A stretch of 64,000 nt of DNA, taken from contig CANMSL010000008.1 in NCBI GenBank assembly GCA_947500505.1, positions 1 through 64,000 of the forward strand. Reading direction: 5' to 3'. Source of the stretch: an uncultured Aquimarina sp. Its GTDB lineage: Bacteria; Bacteroidota; Bacteroidia; Flavobacteriales; Flavobacteriaceae. A program made the position numbers and the translations under genes. The notes under the pieces were generated by a model. The model did no database searches and had not been told where the DNA came from. It saw only the letters and a list, made by a program, of their open reading frames with translations. Below are positions 56,316 to 64,000 of this stretch, piece by piece (positions within the stretch are counted from its first letter, which is position 1; every line of letters begins with the position of its first letter).

Positions 56316-57638
56316 ATGCTAATAGACAAAATTCTTTCGTTTCTTTTTGGTGTCAAGAAATCAAAACTAAAGATCAATCAAAAAGAACATGAACATCTAA
56401 ATAGTGAATATGTAAATATATCAAAAAGGGAAATCGTTGATGTAGACAAAACTTCATTAGCTCCTAAATTATCAGACAAAAAAAATAGTCATTCAGAATT
56501 ATTTTTAGAGATTTTTAATGAGGCTAAGTCAAAATCTGACTATGAGCTTCATAATTTATGGGCTATTACTTTTAATACTTTAGATTCTTATAATTTCTTA
56601 TTAGAACAACCTCCAAGTTTTAAAAAAGCATTTTTATTTTACCTCATAAATTACATAATTCAAGAGAACGAAAGCAAGTATTCAGAAGAAAAACCTCCAG
56701 TTAGGTTTACAATAGAATTGTTCAATTTGAATTTAAAATCAAAATTAATATTAATTGAAGAAGATTTTATTAAAATATTAGAACTAGTTAGAACTCCCTT
56801 AAAATATCAGTTCAGTATTTCTTTCACAACAATTTTTAACAAATTAAAAAAGTTTTGCAATAACAAAAAAATTGGTGATTCTCTTCTTACTTACTTGAAA
56901 ACATTGATGAAATCAAATGATTTCAGGGAAGTAGTCGGTTTTTCTGAAAATGACTTCACGAGTATAGTAGAAAGGATTGTATTAAACAATTCTTCTAAAA
57001 GCAATGCAAAACTTCCCACTTTTCAATTATTATCTGATTATTTTGGGAATCGCGTAAACAAATATATTCAGTGTTTAGAGTCCCCTGTTAACAGTTATCT
57101 TTCACAAATATTTCAAACATATAGTACTGAAAATCAATTGAACTATCCTCAACAAATTCATTCTGCAATAGAAAATCAAATTTCCAAAGTTGGAGTAAGG
57201 GTCTATAAAAAAAGTATTCAGGAACTACTAGAAATAGCAGCAAACTTTAAACCAAAAACTATCCGAATTATCGGAGAAAAAATTAACTGGAACCCTGGAT
57301 ACAGATCTTATTGTGTATATACACACATGAGAAAAGAGAATATAAAAATTCTGAAAGGCCTCGTTTTATCCGCAGCCTATTATAATGAAAAAAAAAGCAT
57401 TTCACATATTATAAAAATCGTGGAACGTTGTTATACCACTTCTGATATTACAAGACTCGGGACCACTTCAAGGTCCTTAGGAAAGATTTGTATATATGTA
57501 TTGGCTCACAATTTCGAAGAAAAAGGACAAAAGAAGCTACAAGAGTTATATAATCTTACCAAATTCAAATCCATTAAAAAACAAATAGAACAAGAATCTG
57601 AAAACCTAAGGAACAAAACAGGAACATCTTTACTCTAA
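56316..57638 (+). CDS. Unknown helical-repeat protein
   Basis: A 440-residue soluble protein, mostly helical and ARM/HEAT-like, with a Lys-rich N-terminus. Its C-terminal part has short helix repeats (KSISHIIKIVERCY, KGQKKLQELYNLTKFKSIKKQI). No enzymatic motif and no family recognised. Its AT content is higher than its neighbours, which may hint at recent acquisition. Its stop overlaps the convergent 2OG oxygenase gene by 9 nt. Confidence 0.6.
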   Translation: MLIDKILSFLFGVKKSKLKINQKEHEHLNSEYVNISKREIVDVDKTSLAPKLSDKKNSHSELFLEIFNEAKSKSDYELHNLWAITFNTLDSYNFLLEQPPSFKKAFLFYLINYIIQENESKYSEEKPPVRFTIELFNLNLKSKLILIEEDFIKILELVRTPLKYQFSISFTTIFNKLKKFCNNKKIGDSLLTYLKTLMKSNDFREVVGFSENDFTSIVERIVLNNSSKSNAKLPTFQLLSDYFGNRVNKYIQCLESPVNSYLSQIFQTYSTENQLNYPQQIHSAIENQISKVGVRVYKKSIQELLEIAANFKPKTIRIIGEKINWNPGYRSYCVYTHMRKENIKILKGLVLSAAYYNEKKSISHIIKIVERCYTTSDITRLGTTSRSLGKICIYVLAHNFEEKGQKKLQELYNLTKFKSIKKQIEQESENLRNKTGTSLL

Positions 57639-58538
57639 AATATCCATATCAAACCCTATAATATCTCGTATTCCTGGATTTGTAATATCTTCTGGTTCAA
57701 TTGGAGTTACATAATGCCAAAGATCATTTCCGAAAGTAAACTCCTCCCCTGTATCAGCCTGAAAAATAAATTCTCCCGGTTGTAATACTTTTTTATAGAT
57801 AAGTTCATTTGTATCCAAAGTTGTTTTTTCATAAATCTGACTTTCGGCACCTTTGATATTTTGGCGATTCACTACCAATGCAGACATAATATATTGAGCA
57901 CCATCTTCGTGCACTCCCTCTGGAGCATTTTCTCCTTTTATTTTTTCTTTGGAAATGGTTCTCATAAAATGACTGGTAATCTGAATCTTACGAACTTCCG
58001 GATGTATTTTTTTAACAAGACTAGCCATTTTTTTAAGAAGTTCGAAAAATAACTCATTCTCTACAGCCTCTCTCGTCGCTTGTTTAAAATCGCGTTTCCA
58101 CACTCTAAAATCATCCACATCCTGTTCAAAACCTTGTTGCACTATTCTTTCTACAAAATATTGATCATCCCAAATTTCAATTAAAAAAGAAGAAATATTT
58201 CGTTGCCTGGTGATGGTCGATAATTGATCAAATTCTTGTTTTTGATTTGTATTAAATTGTTGTATCCAATACGCTAAGGCATCAATCGTTTTTGTCCCTT
58301 CAAAATAAGGTTTGTGTAGCTTTTCAATCAATCTTGCATCTTCAGGAAACGTTTCTTTTAAAAAAGCAATTTGTTTTCCTCTTACCATATATACATCATC
58401 CTGTAATTCTTCGAAAAAAGGCTGAAAAAAATGTAAAAAAGATTTCACATCCATTTTTAAATCAGAAACGTTGCCTATGCGAATCGGAGATTTAATAGTT
58501 CGCCCTAAGGATTTAGATATGTTCTTTTCTGTGATCAC
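57630..58538 (-). CDS. 2OG-Fe(II) oxygenase family protein
   Basis: A 302-residue protein of the 2OG-Fe_Oxy_2 type (the family of isoleucine dioxygenase and BsmA). The facial triad is visible: His210-x-Asp212 (VHEDGAQYIMSALVVNRQN in part) and His275 (NDLWHYVTP). Arg291 would bind 2-oxoglutarate. The N-terminal ~150 residues are helical. Substrate unknown. It overlaps the helicase gene by 4 nt (ATGA), so it is the last gene of a three-gene operon. Confidence 0.82.
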   Translation of the reverse strand: MITEKNISKSLGRTIKSPIRIGNVSDLKMDVKSFLHFFQPFFEELQDDVYMVRGKQIAFLKETFPEDARLIEKLHKPYFEGTKTIDALAYWIQQFNTNQKQEFDQLSTITRQRNISSFLIEIWDDQYFVERIVQQGFEQDVDDFRVWKRDFKQATREAVENELFFELLKKMASLVKKIHPEVRKIQITSHFMRTISKEKIKGENAPEGVHEDGAQYIMSALVVNRQNIKGAESQIYEKTTLDTNELIYKKVLQPGEFIFQADTGEEFTFGNDLWHYVTPIEPEDITNPGIRDIIGFDMDILE

Positions 58539-61252
58539 TTTTTGATTCTTACTTTTTTACTAATATGTTCTAAGCAGGCTTTTTTATTAAACAACCAATA
58601 TGCATAAGGTATGGTAATGATAGGAATCTTTGTCCTAAACAATGTTTTGTACTGATTAATAGAAAATGTCTTTTCTAAAGCTCCCGGATATCCTACCAAA
58701 TCGATACAGATAGTTCTTTGGTTATAAGTTAATAAAATATCCATTACATATCCTGCTAACAGATAATTAACGATAATGTCTTCTTCTTCGATCCCCAACT
58801 GAATCAATTCTTCGTGTACTTCTGTTGCAAAATTATCAACATGTTCTTCAGTCATACTATGCTGATGATGCATCCTTGTTTCAGACTGATAATCGATCAA
58901 CAAATGTTTATTCTTAAAGTTTTTCGCATCAAAAGAATAGTATAAAAACTGTTTATGTTTCGCACGTGTGATACTGACATTAAATACATCTTCTCTGTCC
59001 AGGTATTGAAACACTGAGGTACTAATATCATTATCTATGGTAAATGTGATATACATCTGATCTCGTTCTTCACCCTGAAACTCAAAAGGAGTTCCCACGG
59101 CAATTCTATGCTTTTTTATGGCGGAAAGATCGTACTCCTCTATCTTGTTCTTCAGATAATTCACCTGATCCCTAAAAGGAGAAAGAATTCCTATGGTAGT
59201 CGCCACACCAGAAGCGACCTGAAGCTCTTCATCAATTACTTTTTGTACGTCTTCTAATATTTTATTGGCTTCTTTTAGATTCGTACCATCTTTTAGTTTT
59301 TCTCCTTCACAGAAAACCCAATGCACAGCTGATGATTTGTTATGAATCTGTAAGTCTGACATTACTTTTAGCTTATCAAAATAAAATTTCTGATTACTAT
59401 ATCGGATAATACTCGGTACACTGCGGTAATGTTCATCCAGAAAGTGGATATTGCTTTGAGAAGGTAATCGTTCCATCGCATAATCTAAGAAACTGGTCTC
59501 TCTATAATTCATGACATCCTCACCTTTTAGCAAACCATAAGCATTGGCGGTATTCTCCATTACTTGTCTGGATAAAAAGGAAACATGCCTAAGCTGTTTT
59601 GGATCTCCAACTACTACCACTTTTTTAGCTCTTGCCAATACCGGAATCATAGTCGTGATATCACATTGAGAAGCTTCATCAATAATCACCACATCAAAAA
59701 TATTATTCTCTAAAGGAAACACATCACTTACATCGGTAGACTTTGTAATCCAAATAGGTAAACATTGCAACAGCGACGGAAAATCTATAGCTTGAAATAA
59801 ACGTTCCCTTTCTACAACATCTTTTGATTTAATCAATCTTAATAATTGAGGAAAAGTTCTATCTTTTTGTAACAAAGTAGAAATCTTATCCTGATATTTT
59901 AAGGAAATGATCTCTTTGATCAATTTGTTTTTCTGATGGATATAATGATCTAATAATTCAATCAATTGCCAAAAAGGATACTCTTTTAGCACCTGTTTGG
60001 AAACATACTTACGCTTTAGCCTTTTGAAAAAAGAAGGTTTATGATCCAAGAATAGTTCTGCATTTTTGATTTCACGGTGCTCTCTTTCCTCTATTTCCTC
60101 ACTTATTTCTTTGATCTTATCCTTTGCATAGTCAATTTCGCTTTGCTTTTTGGGAATGTAATAATCACCACCAGCTTTTCTGAATCTAGTAATTGATTCT
60201 ATTTTTTTTCTTAAGGTAGCGCGATGACTTCTTCCTGAACCAGCTCTTATGGAAAGTCCTTTTACACCTAAATCATTTACAATCTTATCTTGTAACACAT
60301 CTACTGCTTGGTCGGACTTAGAACATATCAACACGCTTTTATTGTGATATACTTGATCTAAGGCAAGTGAAGCGATAGTATACGATTTACCCGTTCCCGG
60401 AGGACCAATCACCACAGTGACATCATTTGATTTTACGGCCCGAATAATAGCTAACTGTGATTCACTTAAGTTAGAAGGAACATATACCGTCTCTTTTGAT
60501 TTTCTATCTGAATTGATTTCTATTTTTCTCCTCGAAAAAAATCCTTGAAGTGTATTATTAAATAAGTGCCTTTCTTTTATTTCATCAATTTCGTGCAATA
60601 CGTTACGACTTGATTTTGATTTCTCGATGATCCCTAAGGCTATCACAGGAAGCAATCTTAGAGCCGTAGATTTTAGATGACTCCTTAGCTTTTCTCCAGA
60701 AATAAGCTCCGGTAACTCTTCTAGAGCAATGGTATCTATTTTTATATTTTCTTTGAGCTTTCTAGCAATTGCTCTTATATCTTGTTTACTAGGTTCCTGA
60801 TCATTGATCAATGATTTCATCTCCAGAACAAAAGAATCATCGAGATTATAATTAGATTTCAATAGGTTTAATAAAGCGTCATTCGCTCTATTCTCATCAA
60901 AATTATAATTGATATGATACAGTGCTTCACTATTAATCTCTAAAGTTGCCGGAGTCACTATAAGTGGAGCGCAGATCGTTCTCTTTTTTCCTAAAAAAGT
61001 AAGTTTTCCAGTAATAAAAAAACTACAGGCTATGAATGTTTTCTCTTTTCTATGTATCTCAAGATACTTGTACAACTCTTCACCAAAATCGGTTTTCATA
61101 AAAGTTGTATCCTCTTCTCTATATAAGCTAGATACGTCATTCAGGAAAAAACGTTTATCTACCTTTGTTCCTAAAAAATTGAGTACATCATTATCTCTGA
61201 ATTCTTGCTTATAACAATCCTGATAATACGATAAGACTTTTTCTATGTGCAT
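58535..61252 (-). CDS. SF1 (Upf1-like) helicase with C-terminal nuclease-fold-like domain
   Basis: A 905-residue protein. The N-terminal 250 residues are a family-specific beta/alpha region. Walker A is GPPGTGKS (283-290), motif II DEASQCD (525-531), motif III VVGDPKQLRHV, motif IV LDEHYRSVPSI, and motifs V-VI GTPFEFQGEERD and NVSITRAKHK. A coiled insert lies at ~370-480. The last ~100 residues (YVMDILLTYNQRTICIDLVGYPG, read in parts) resemble restriction-endonuclease-fold or RAP/DUF559 domains, though the usual Lys is not evident. It lies 11 nt after the AAA+ gene. Confidence 0.88.
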   Translation of the reverse strand: MHIEKVLSYYQDCYKQEFRDNDVLNFLGTKVDKRFFLNDVSSLYREEDTTFMKTDFGEELYKYLEIHRKEKTFIACSFFITGKLTFLGKKRTICAPLIVTPATLEINSEALYHINYNFDENRANDALLNLLKSNYNLDDSFVLEMKSLINDQEPSKQDIRAIARKLKENIKIDTIALEELPELISGEKLRSHLKSTALRLLPVIALGIIEKSKSSRNVLHEIDEIKERHLFNNTLQGFFSRRKIEINSDRKSKETVYVPSNLSESQLAIIRAVKSNDVTVVIGPPGTGKSYTIASLALDQVYHNKSVLICSKSDQAVDVLQDKIVNDLGVKGLSIRAGSGRSHRATLRKKIESITRFRKAGGDYYIPKKQSEIDYAKDKIKEISEEIEEREHREIKNAELFLDHKPSFFKRLKRKYVSKQVLKEYPFWQLIELLDHYIHQKNKLIKEIISLKYQDKISTLLQKDRTFPQLLRLIKSKDVVERERLFQAIDFPSLLQCLPIWITKSTDVSDVFPLENNIFDVVIIDEASQCDITTMIPVLARAKKVVVVGDPKQLRHVSFLSRQVMENTANAYGLLKGEDVMNYRETSFLDYAMERLPSQSNIHFLDEHYRSVPSIIRYSNQKFYFDKLKVMSDLQIHNKSSAVHWVFCEGEKLKDGTNLKEANKILEDVQKVIDEELQVASGVATTIGILSPFRDQVNYLKNKIEEYDLSAIKKHRIAVGTPFEFQGEERDQMYITFTIDNDISTSVFQYLDREDVFNVSITRAKHKQFLYYSFDAKNFKNKHLLIDYQSETRMHHQHSMTEEHVDNFATEVHEELIQLGIEEEDIIVNYLLAGYVMDILLTYNQRTICIDLVGYPGALEKTFSINQYKTLFRTKIPIITIPYAYWLFNKKACLEHISKKVRIKK

Positions 61253-61263
61253 AGATCGCTAAT

Positions 61264-63168
61264 TTAAGTTTCTTCTTCGTCTTTCTGAAATCTTAAATAA
61301 TCATCCACAGTTTGATTGATCGGTGGAATATCGTCCTCTATAATTGTTTTTAGTAATTCTTCTGTTAACGGAGTAATAGATACAATACGGTTCGCTTGAT
61401 ACTCTATGATTTTTTCGAATAAATTTCTAGCAACTCTAGCGTTACCGAAACTCTTATGTCTTTTTTCGTATAACTTATCAAAGATGAATTCTAATTTTTC
61501 TTTTGCTTCGTCTGCTAATACAAAATCATTTTTCAGACAAAACAGTTCAAAAATTCCAATTAATTCTTTGGGCTTATAGTGATCAAAAGTAAAGTATCGA
61601 TTAAATCGTGATTGTAGTCCAGGATTAGATTCTATAAACTCCTCCATTTCATCAGGATATCCCGCAACAATTACGACCAATTGATCTCGGTGATCTTCCA
61701 TCTTCTTCAGCAATACCTCAACAGCTTCGTTACCAAAATCTTTTTTGTTATCCTTAGCTAATGAATATGCTTCGTCAATAAACAGTACTCCATCTAATGA
61801 AGTTTTTATAACTTCTTCTACTTTCAATGCAGTTTGACCTACATAACCAGCTACCATTCCGGTTCTGTCGGTTTCCACCAAATGTCCTTTTTCTAAATAT
61901 CCTAAGTGTTTGTATATTTTAGAAACCAAGCGTGCAACTGTTGTTTTACCTGTTCCCGGAGGTCCCATAAAGACCGAGTGCAACGAATTGTTCACATTCT
62001 TCAGTCCTTTTTCTTCTCGTAGCTTTTGAACCTTCAAAAAATTAGACAACTCTTTTACAGCAGTTTTGATATTGTCCAAACCAATGAGCTCATTCAATTC
62101 ATCCATTACATCATCCAACGTCTCATTCTCATCGATCTCTGTTTGCTTTACTCCTTCTAGTTTTTCTTTAGGATGCTGTAATTTACTATTGATCTTCTTT
62201 AGCAGCGTTGTTTCTTCTTCAGAAATGGTGCCATCTGCTTTGGTTATTAAAGAAGCTATTCGGTATAAGAAAGAAGCTGAATTGGCAAAATGCTGGCTAT
62301 CCAATCGCTTTAAAAGCGATGGCAGCAAAAACTCGTTTTTATATTCCTCCCCTAAATCAAAAAGACTGGCTGTTTTAATTACTTCGATATTTTCATCAAA
62401 CTTGTCTGATTGCACGAACTTATTAATACGTTCTATAGAAAGAGAAGCTATAATGTCATTTCCTTGCAACTTCTCGAACATAAAGGCTAGCAGAAACTTC
62501 ACCTTAGCATCGGCAACCGTATTCTTTGTATCACTCAATGGATAAATCATATTGAATACCCTAATGATATCCTGAAGAATCACATGTTCTGCTTTAAACT
62601 CTAAGGCATCATCTGTTTTATGAACAATAGCATTGATGGTATTAGAAAATCGTTTGTTATTGTTCAGATCTTCAGCAAGATTCTGAATCTTTTCGCCTTC
62701 ATTTTTTAGAATCTGAAGAAACTCATAATCAATATCAAACTCCTGAGTAGTATCCTCTTTTTGGTTTACAAAATCCTTAAACTTATTTGTAAAATCCGAC
62801 AAACTCTTTTTTTCGTCTTTTTTAGTCAGCAACAAATCATCAACCAAATCATTCAATAAAATGATATGCTCTTTTGGAAAAGCACTAAACTTCACATCCT
62901 GAAAAACATCTGTAGCTAGTGGAATTTTACTTTCTGCAATATGAATATTTTGTGTGGTGATAATAAAATCCAATTCATCAATTGACTCTTTTAAAGAATA
63001 TAAAACCAACAAATCTTCATCTTTAATTCTCAACGTTGGAAACGCAGATGAGATAGACAGTATCTTTAATGGATTGACTGATTTCCCTTTAAAAAAAGAA
63101 GTTTCATCTTCTTGAGTTAATTTTGAAAAAAACTGATCTGTGGCTTTATTGTATTTTCTGTTGGTCAT
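61264..63168 (-). CDS. CbxX/SpoVK-type AAA+ ATPase with TerB-like domain
   Basis: A 634-residue protein with three parts. The N-terminal ~120 residues are beta-rich (DLLVLYSLKESIDELDFIITT in part), then a helical region. A TerB-like segment is marked by ITKADGTISEEET (309-320). A CbxX/CfqX AAA+ domain (~355-634) has Walker A GPPGTGKT (402-409), Walker B VLFIDEA (461-467) and arginine-finger region GLQSRFNRYF. It starts the operon AAA+-helicase-2OG oxygenase. TerB domains recur in stress and conflict systems. The exact task is unknown. Confidence 0.85.
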   Translation of the reverse strand: MTNRKYNKATDQFFSKLTQEDETSFFKGKSVNPLKILSISSAFPTLRIKDEDLLVLYSLKESIDELDFIITTQNIHIAESKIPLATDVFQDVKFSAFPKEHIILLNDLVDDLLLTKKDEKKSLSDFTNKFKDFVNQKEDTTQEFDIDYEFLQILKNEGEKIQNLAEDLNNNKRFSNTINAIVHKTDDALEFKAEHVILQDIIRVFNMIYPLSDTKNTVADAKVKFLLAFMFEKLQGNDIIASLSIERINKFVQSDKFDENIEVIKTASLFDLGEEYKNEFLLPSLLKRLDSQHFANSASFLYRIASLITKADGTISEEETTLLKKINSKLQHPKEKLEGVKQTEIDENETLDDVMDELNELIGLDNIKTAVKELSNFLKVQKLREEKGLKNVNNSLHSVFMGPPGTGKTTVARLVSKIYKHLGYLEKGHLVETDRTGMVAGYVGQTALKVEEVIKTSLDGVLFIDEAYSLAKDNKKDFGNEAVEVLLKKMEDHRDQLVVIVAGYPDEMEEFIESNPGLQSRFNRYFTFDHYKPKELIGIFELFCLKNDFVLADEAKEKLEFIFDKLYEKRHKSFGNARVARNLFEKIIEYQANRIVSITPLTEELLKTIIEDDIPPINQTVDDYLRFQKDEEET

Positions 63169-63272
63169 AGAAATAAAATTCAGTGTTGCTTACCAATTAA
63201 ATTATGTTATAATTTAAAATTATAAAAAACTAAACCAGATAATACGTAGCTTCTAATTATAAGTTACCAAAA

Positions 63273-64000
63273 TTAGTTCTTTACAATTTTTTTAATTATC
63301 TGATCATTTTCGTTCGTGATCTGTAATATATAAACTCCAGAAGGTAATTGACTCATCATCAAATTATCATTTCCGGATATTAATTTTCTATGGAGCACCA
63401 TTCTTCCTTTTAAGTCTAATAACTTGATATTTAAATTATGCAAACTGGTATTAATATACAGCCTATCTTGAGTAGGGTTAGGATAAACAAGAACGTTAGA
63501 ATCTAATAATACTTGATCTACAGATAAAACCGAATCAGAATCCAGATAATCTGGTATTTGGTCATTGTCCTGATCATCATCTAGTGGGCTGCCGTTTTGA
63601 TTGAAGTCTTCCAAATATGTTAACAAGCCATCACCATCATCATCATCATCTAAATAGTTAGGGATTCCATCTAAATCCGTATCATCGTTATCAAAAATGC
63701 AATCGTTATTAAGATCTTCTAACTCATCTAATACACCGTCATTATCCGAATCTAAAAAATTTGTAGTTGATAAGAAAAGTGGATTATTACCATAAATAAA
63801 ATTATTACAAGAATCATTATTATCTGCGATCATTACTGTATAGAATTGATGAGATCCCAAATCAGAAAACACTGGAGAGTCTTGAAAATTTTGCCCATCA
63901 TCTATAGAAAATCTTATCTGATTATTTGCAAATTCGGATTCTGGTACATTTATTATGGCACTTATATTTCCACTATCTCCGATCATTAAATCAACTACAC
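63273..64000 (-). CDS. T9SS cargo protein with TSP3 repeats (5' end outside window)
   Basis: The 3' part of a larger gene; the frame stays open to the window edge, upstream of the first internal Met. Visible are calcium-binding thrombospondin type 3-like repeats (DSDNDGVLDELED, DTDLDGIPNYLDDDDDGDG, DQDNDQIPDYLDSDS) and a type A T9SS C-terminal sorting domain: VYPNPTQDRLYI, LLDLKGRMV, LPSGVYILQI and the basic end KKIVKN. A secreted or surface-anchored protein; the functional domains lie outside. Confidence 0.88.
   Translation of the reverse strand, partial: VVDLMIGDSGNISAIINVPESEFANNQIRFSIDDGQNFQDSPVFSDLGSHQFYTVMIADNNDSCNNFIYGNNPLFLSTTNFLDSDNDGVLDELEDLNNDCIFDNDDTDLDGIPNYLDDDDDGDGLLTYLEDFNQNGSPLDDDQDNDQIPDYLDSDSVLSVDQVLLDSNVLVYPNPTQDRLYINTSLHNLNIKLLDLKGRMVLHRKLISGNDNLMMSQLPSGVYILQITNENDQIIKKIVKN

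Overview
The window is chromosomal DNA of a low-GC member of the Bacteroidota, almost certainly a marine Flavobacteriaceae; Aquimarina or a close relative is my guess. The reasons are promoters of the Bacteroidota type (TTG, 19-20 nt, TAnnTTTG), no Shine-Dalgarno signals, two proteins with type IX secretion (T9SS) C-terminal sorting domains, many lipoproteins, and families typical of the phylum (Porin_10, DUF1573, DUF4136, DUF4230, PD40, zinc-dependent metalloprotease). No phage, IS transposase, CRISPR array or complete tRNA/rRNA gene was seen. Intergenic DNA is rich in palindromic repeats of several families.

Layout. 1-435: leader and two tandem promoters of a left-running transcript whose body lies outside the window. 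0.4-5.7 kb: FdhF/YdeP-type molybdoenzyme, Porin_10 outer-membrane protein, RNase HII. 5.8-15.5 kb: envelope lipoproteins, T9SS cargo, C1q-like surface protein, lipB, a 52-residue YqaE/Pmp3 protein, a membrane-anchored LuxR-type regulator, DUF1573 and PD40 proteins. 16-31 kb: lysS, SPOR protein, a membrane-protein operon (DUF2157, GDYXXLXY), YiaA, a GT-C-like membrane protein and a GT2 glycosyltransferase, and a zinc metalloprotease lipoprotein. 31-34.4 kb: an operon ending in hemL. 34.5-42.4 kb: small envelope proteins, a molybdate uptake operon (modA, Mop protein, modB, modC, DUF2867), a GNAT, a DinB-like protein and a short SSB.

42.5-55.0 kb is the most interesting part: an RNA and ribosome repair island. 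It holds a WYL regulator, two MNT-type nucleotidyltransferases, two different RtcB RNA ligases, release factor PrfH, a TPR protein with a very basic tail, a DEDDh 3'-5' exonuclease and two small unknown proteins. Three copies of a 19-bp palindrome, TACGYA-N7-TGCGYA, lie upstream of the WYL gene, the first nucleotidyltransferase and the first rtcB. They look like the operator of the WYL regulator. Upstream of the second rtcB-prfH unit is a leader that reads like a transcription attenuator: promoter, 27-codon ORF with Thr at every second position near its start, antiterminator and terminator. A second attenuator-like leader lies just before it. The second rtcB is tightly bracketed by an inverted pair of ~130-140 bp repeats.

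55.4-63.2 kb: a PRMT-like methyltransferase and an unknown helical protein run rightward. Convergent to them is a three-gene operon: TerB/CbxX-type AAA+ ATPase, Upf1-like SF1 helicase with a restriction-endonuclease-fold-like tail, and 2OG-Fe oxygenase. It has the look of a conflict or stress module. 63.3-64.0 kb: the 3' end of a large T9SS cargo gene with calcium-binding TSP3 repeats.
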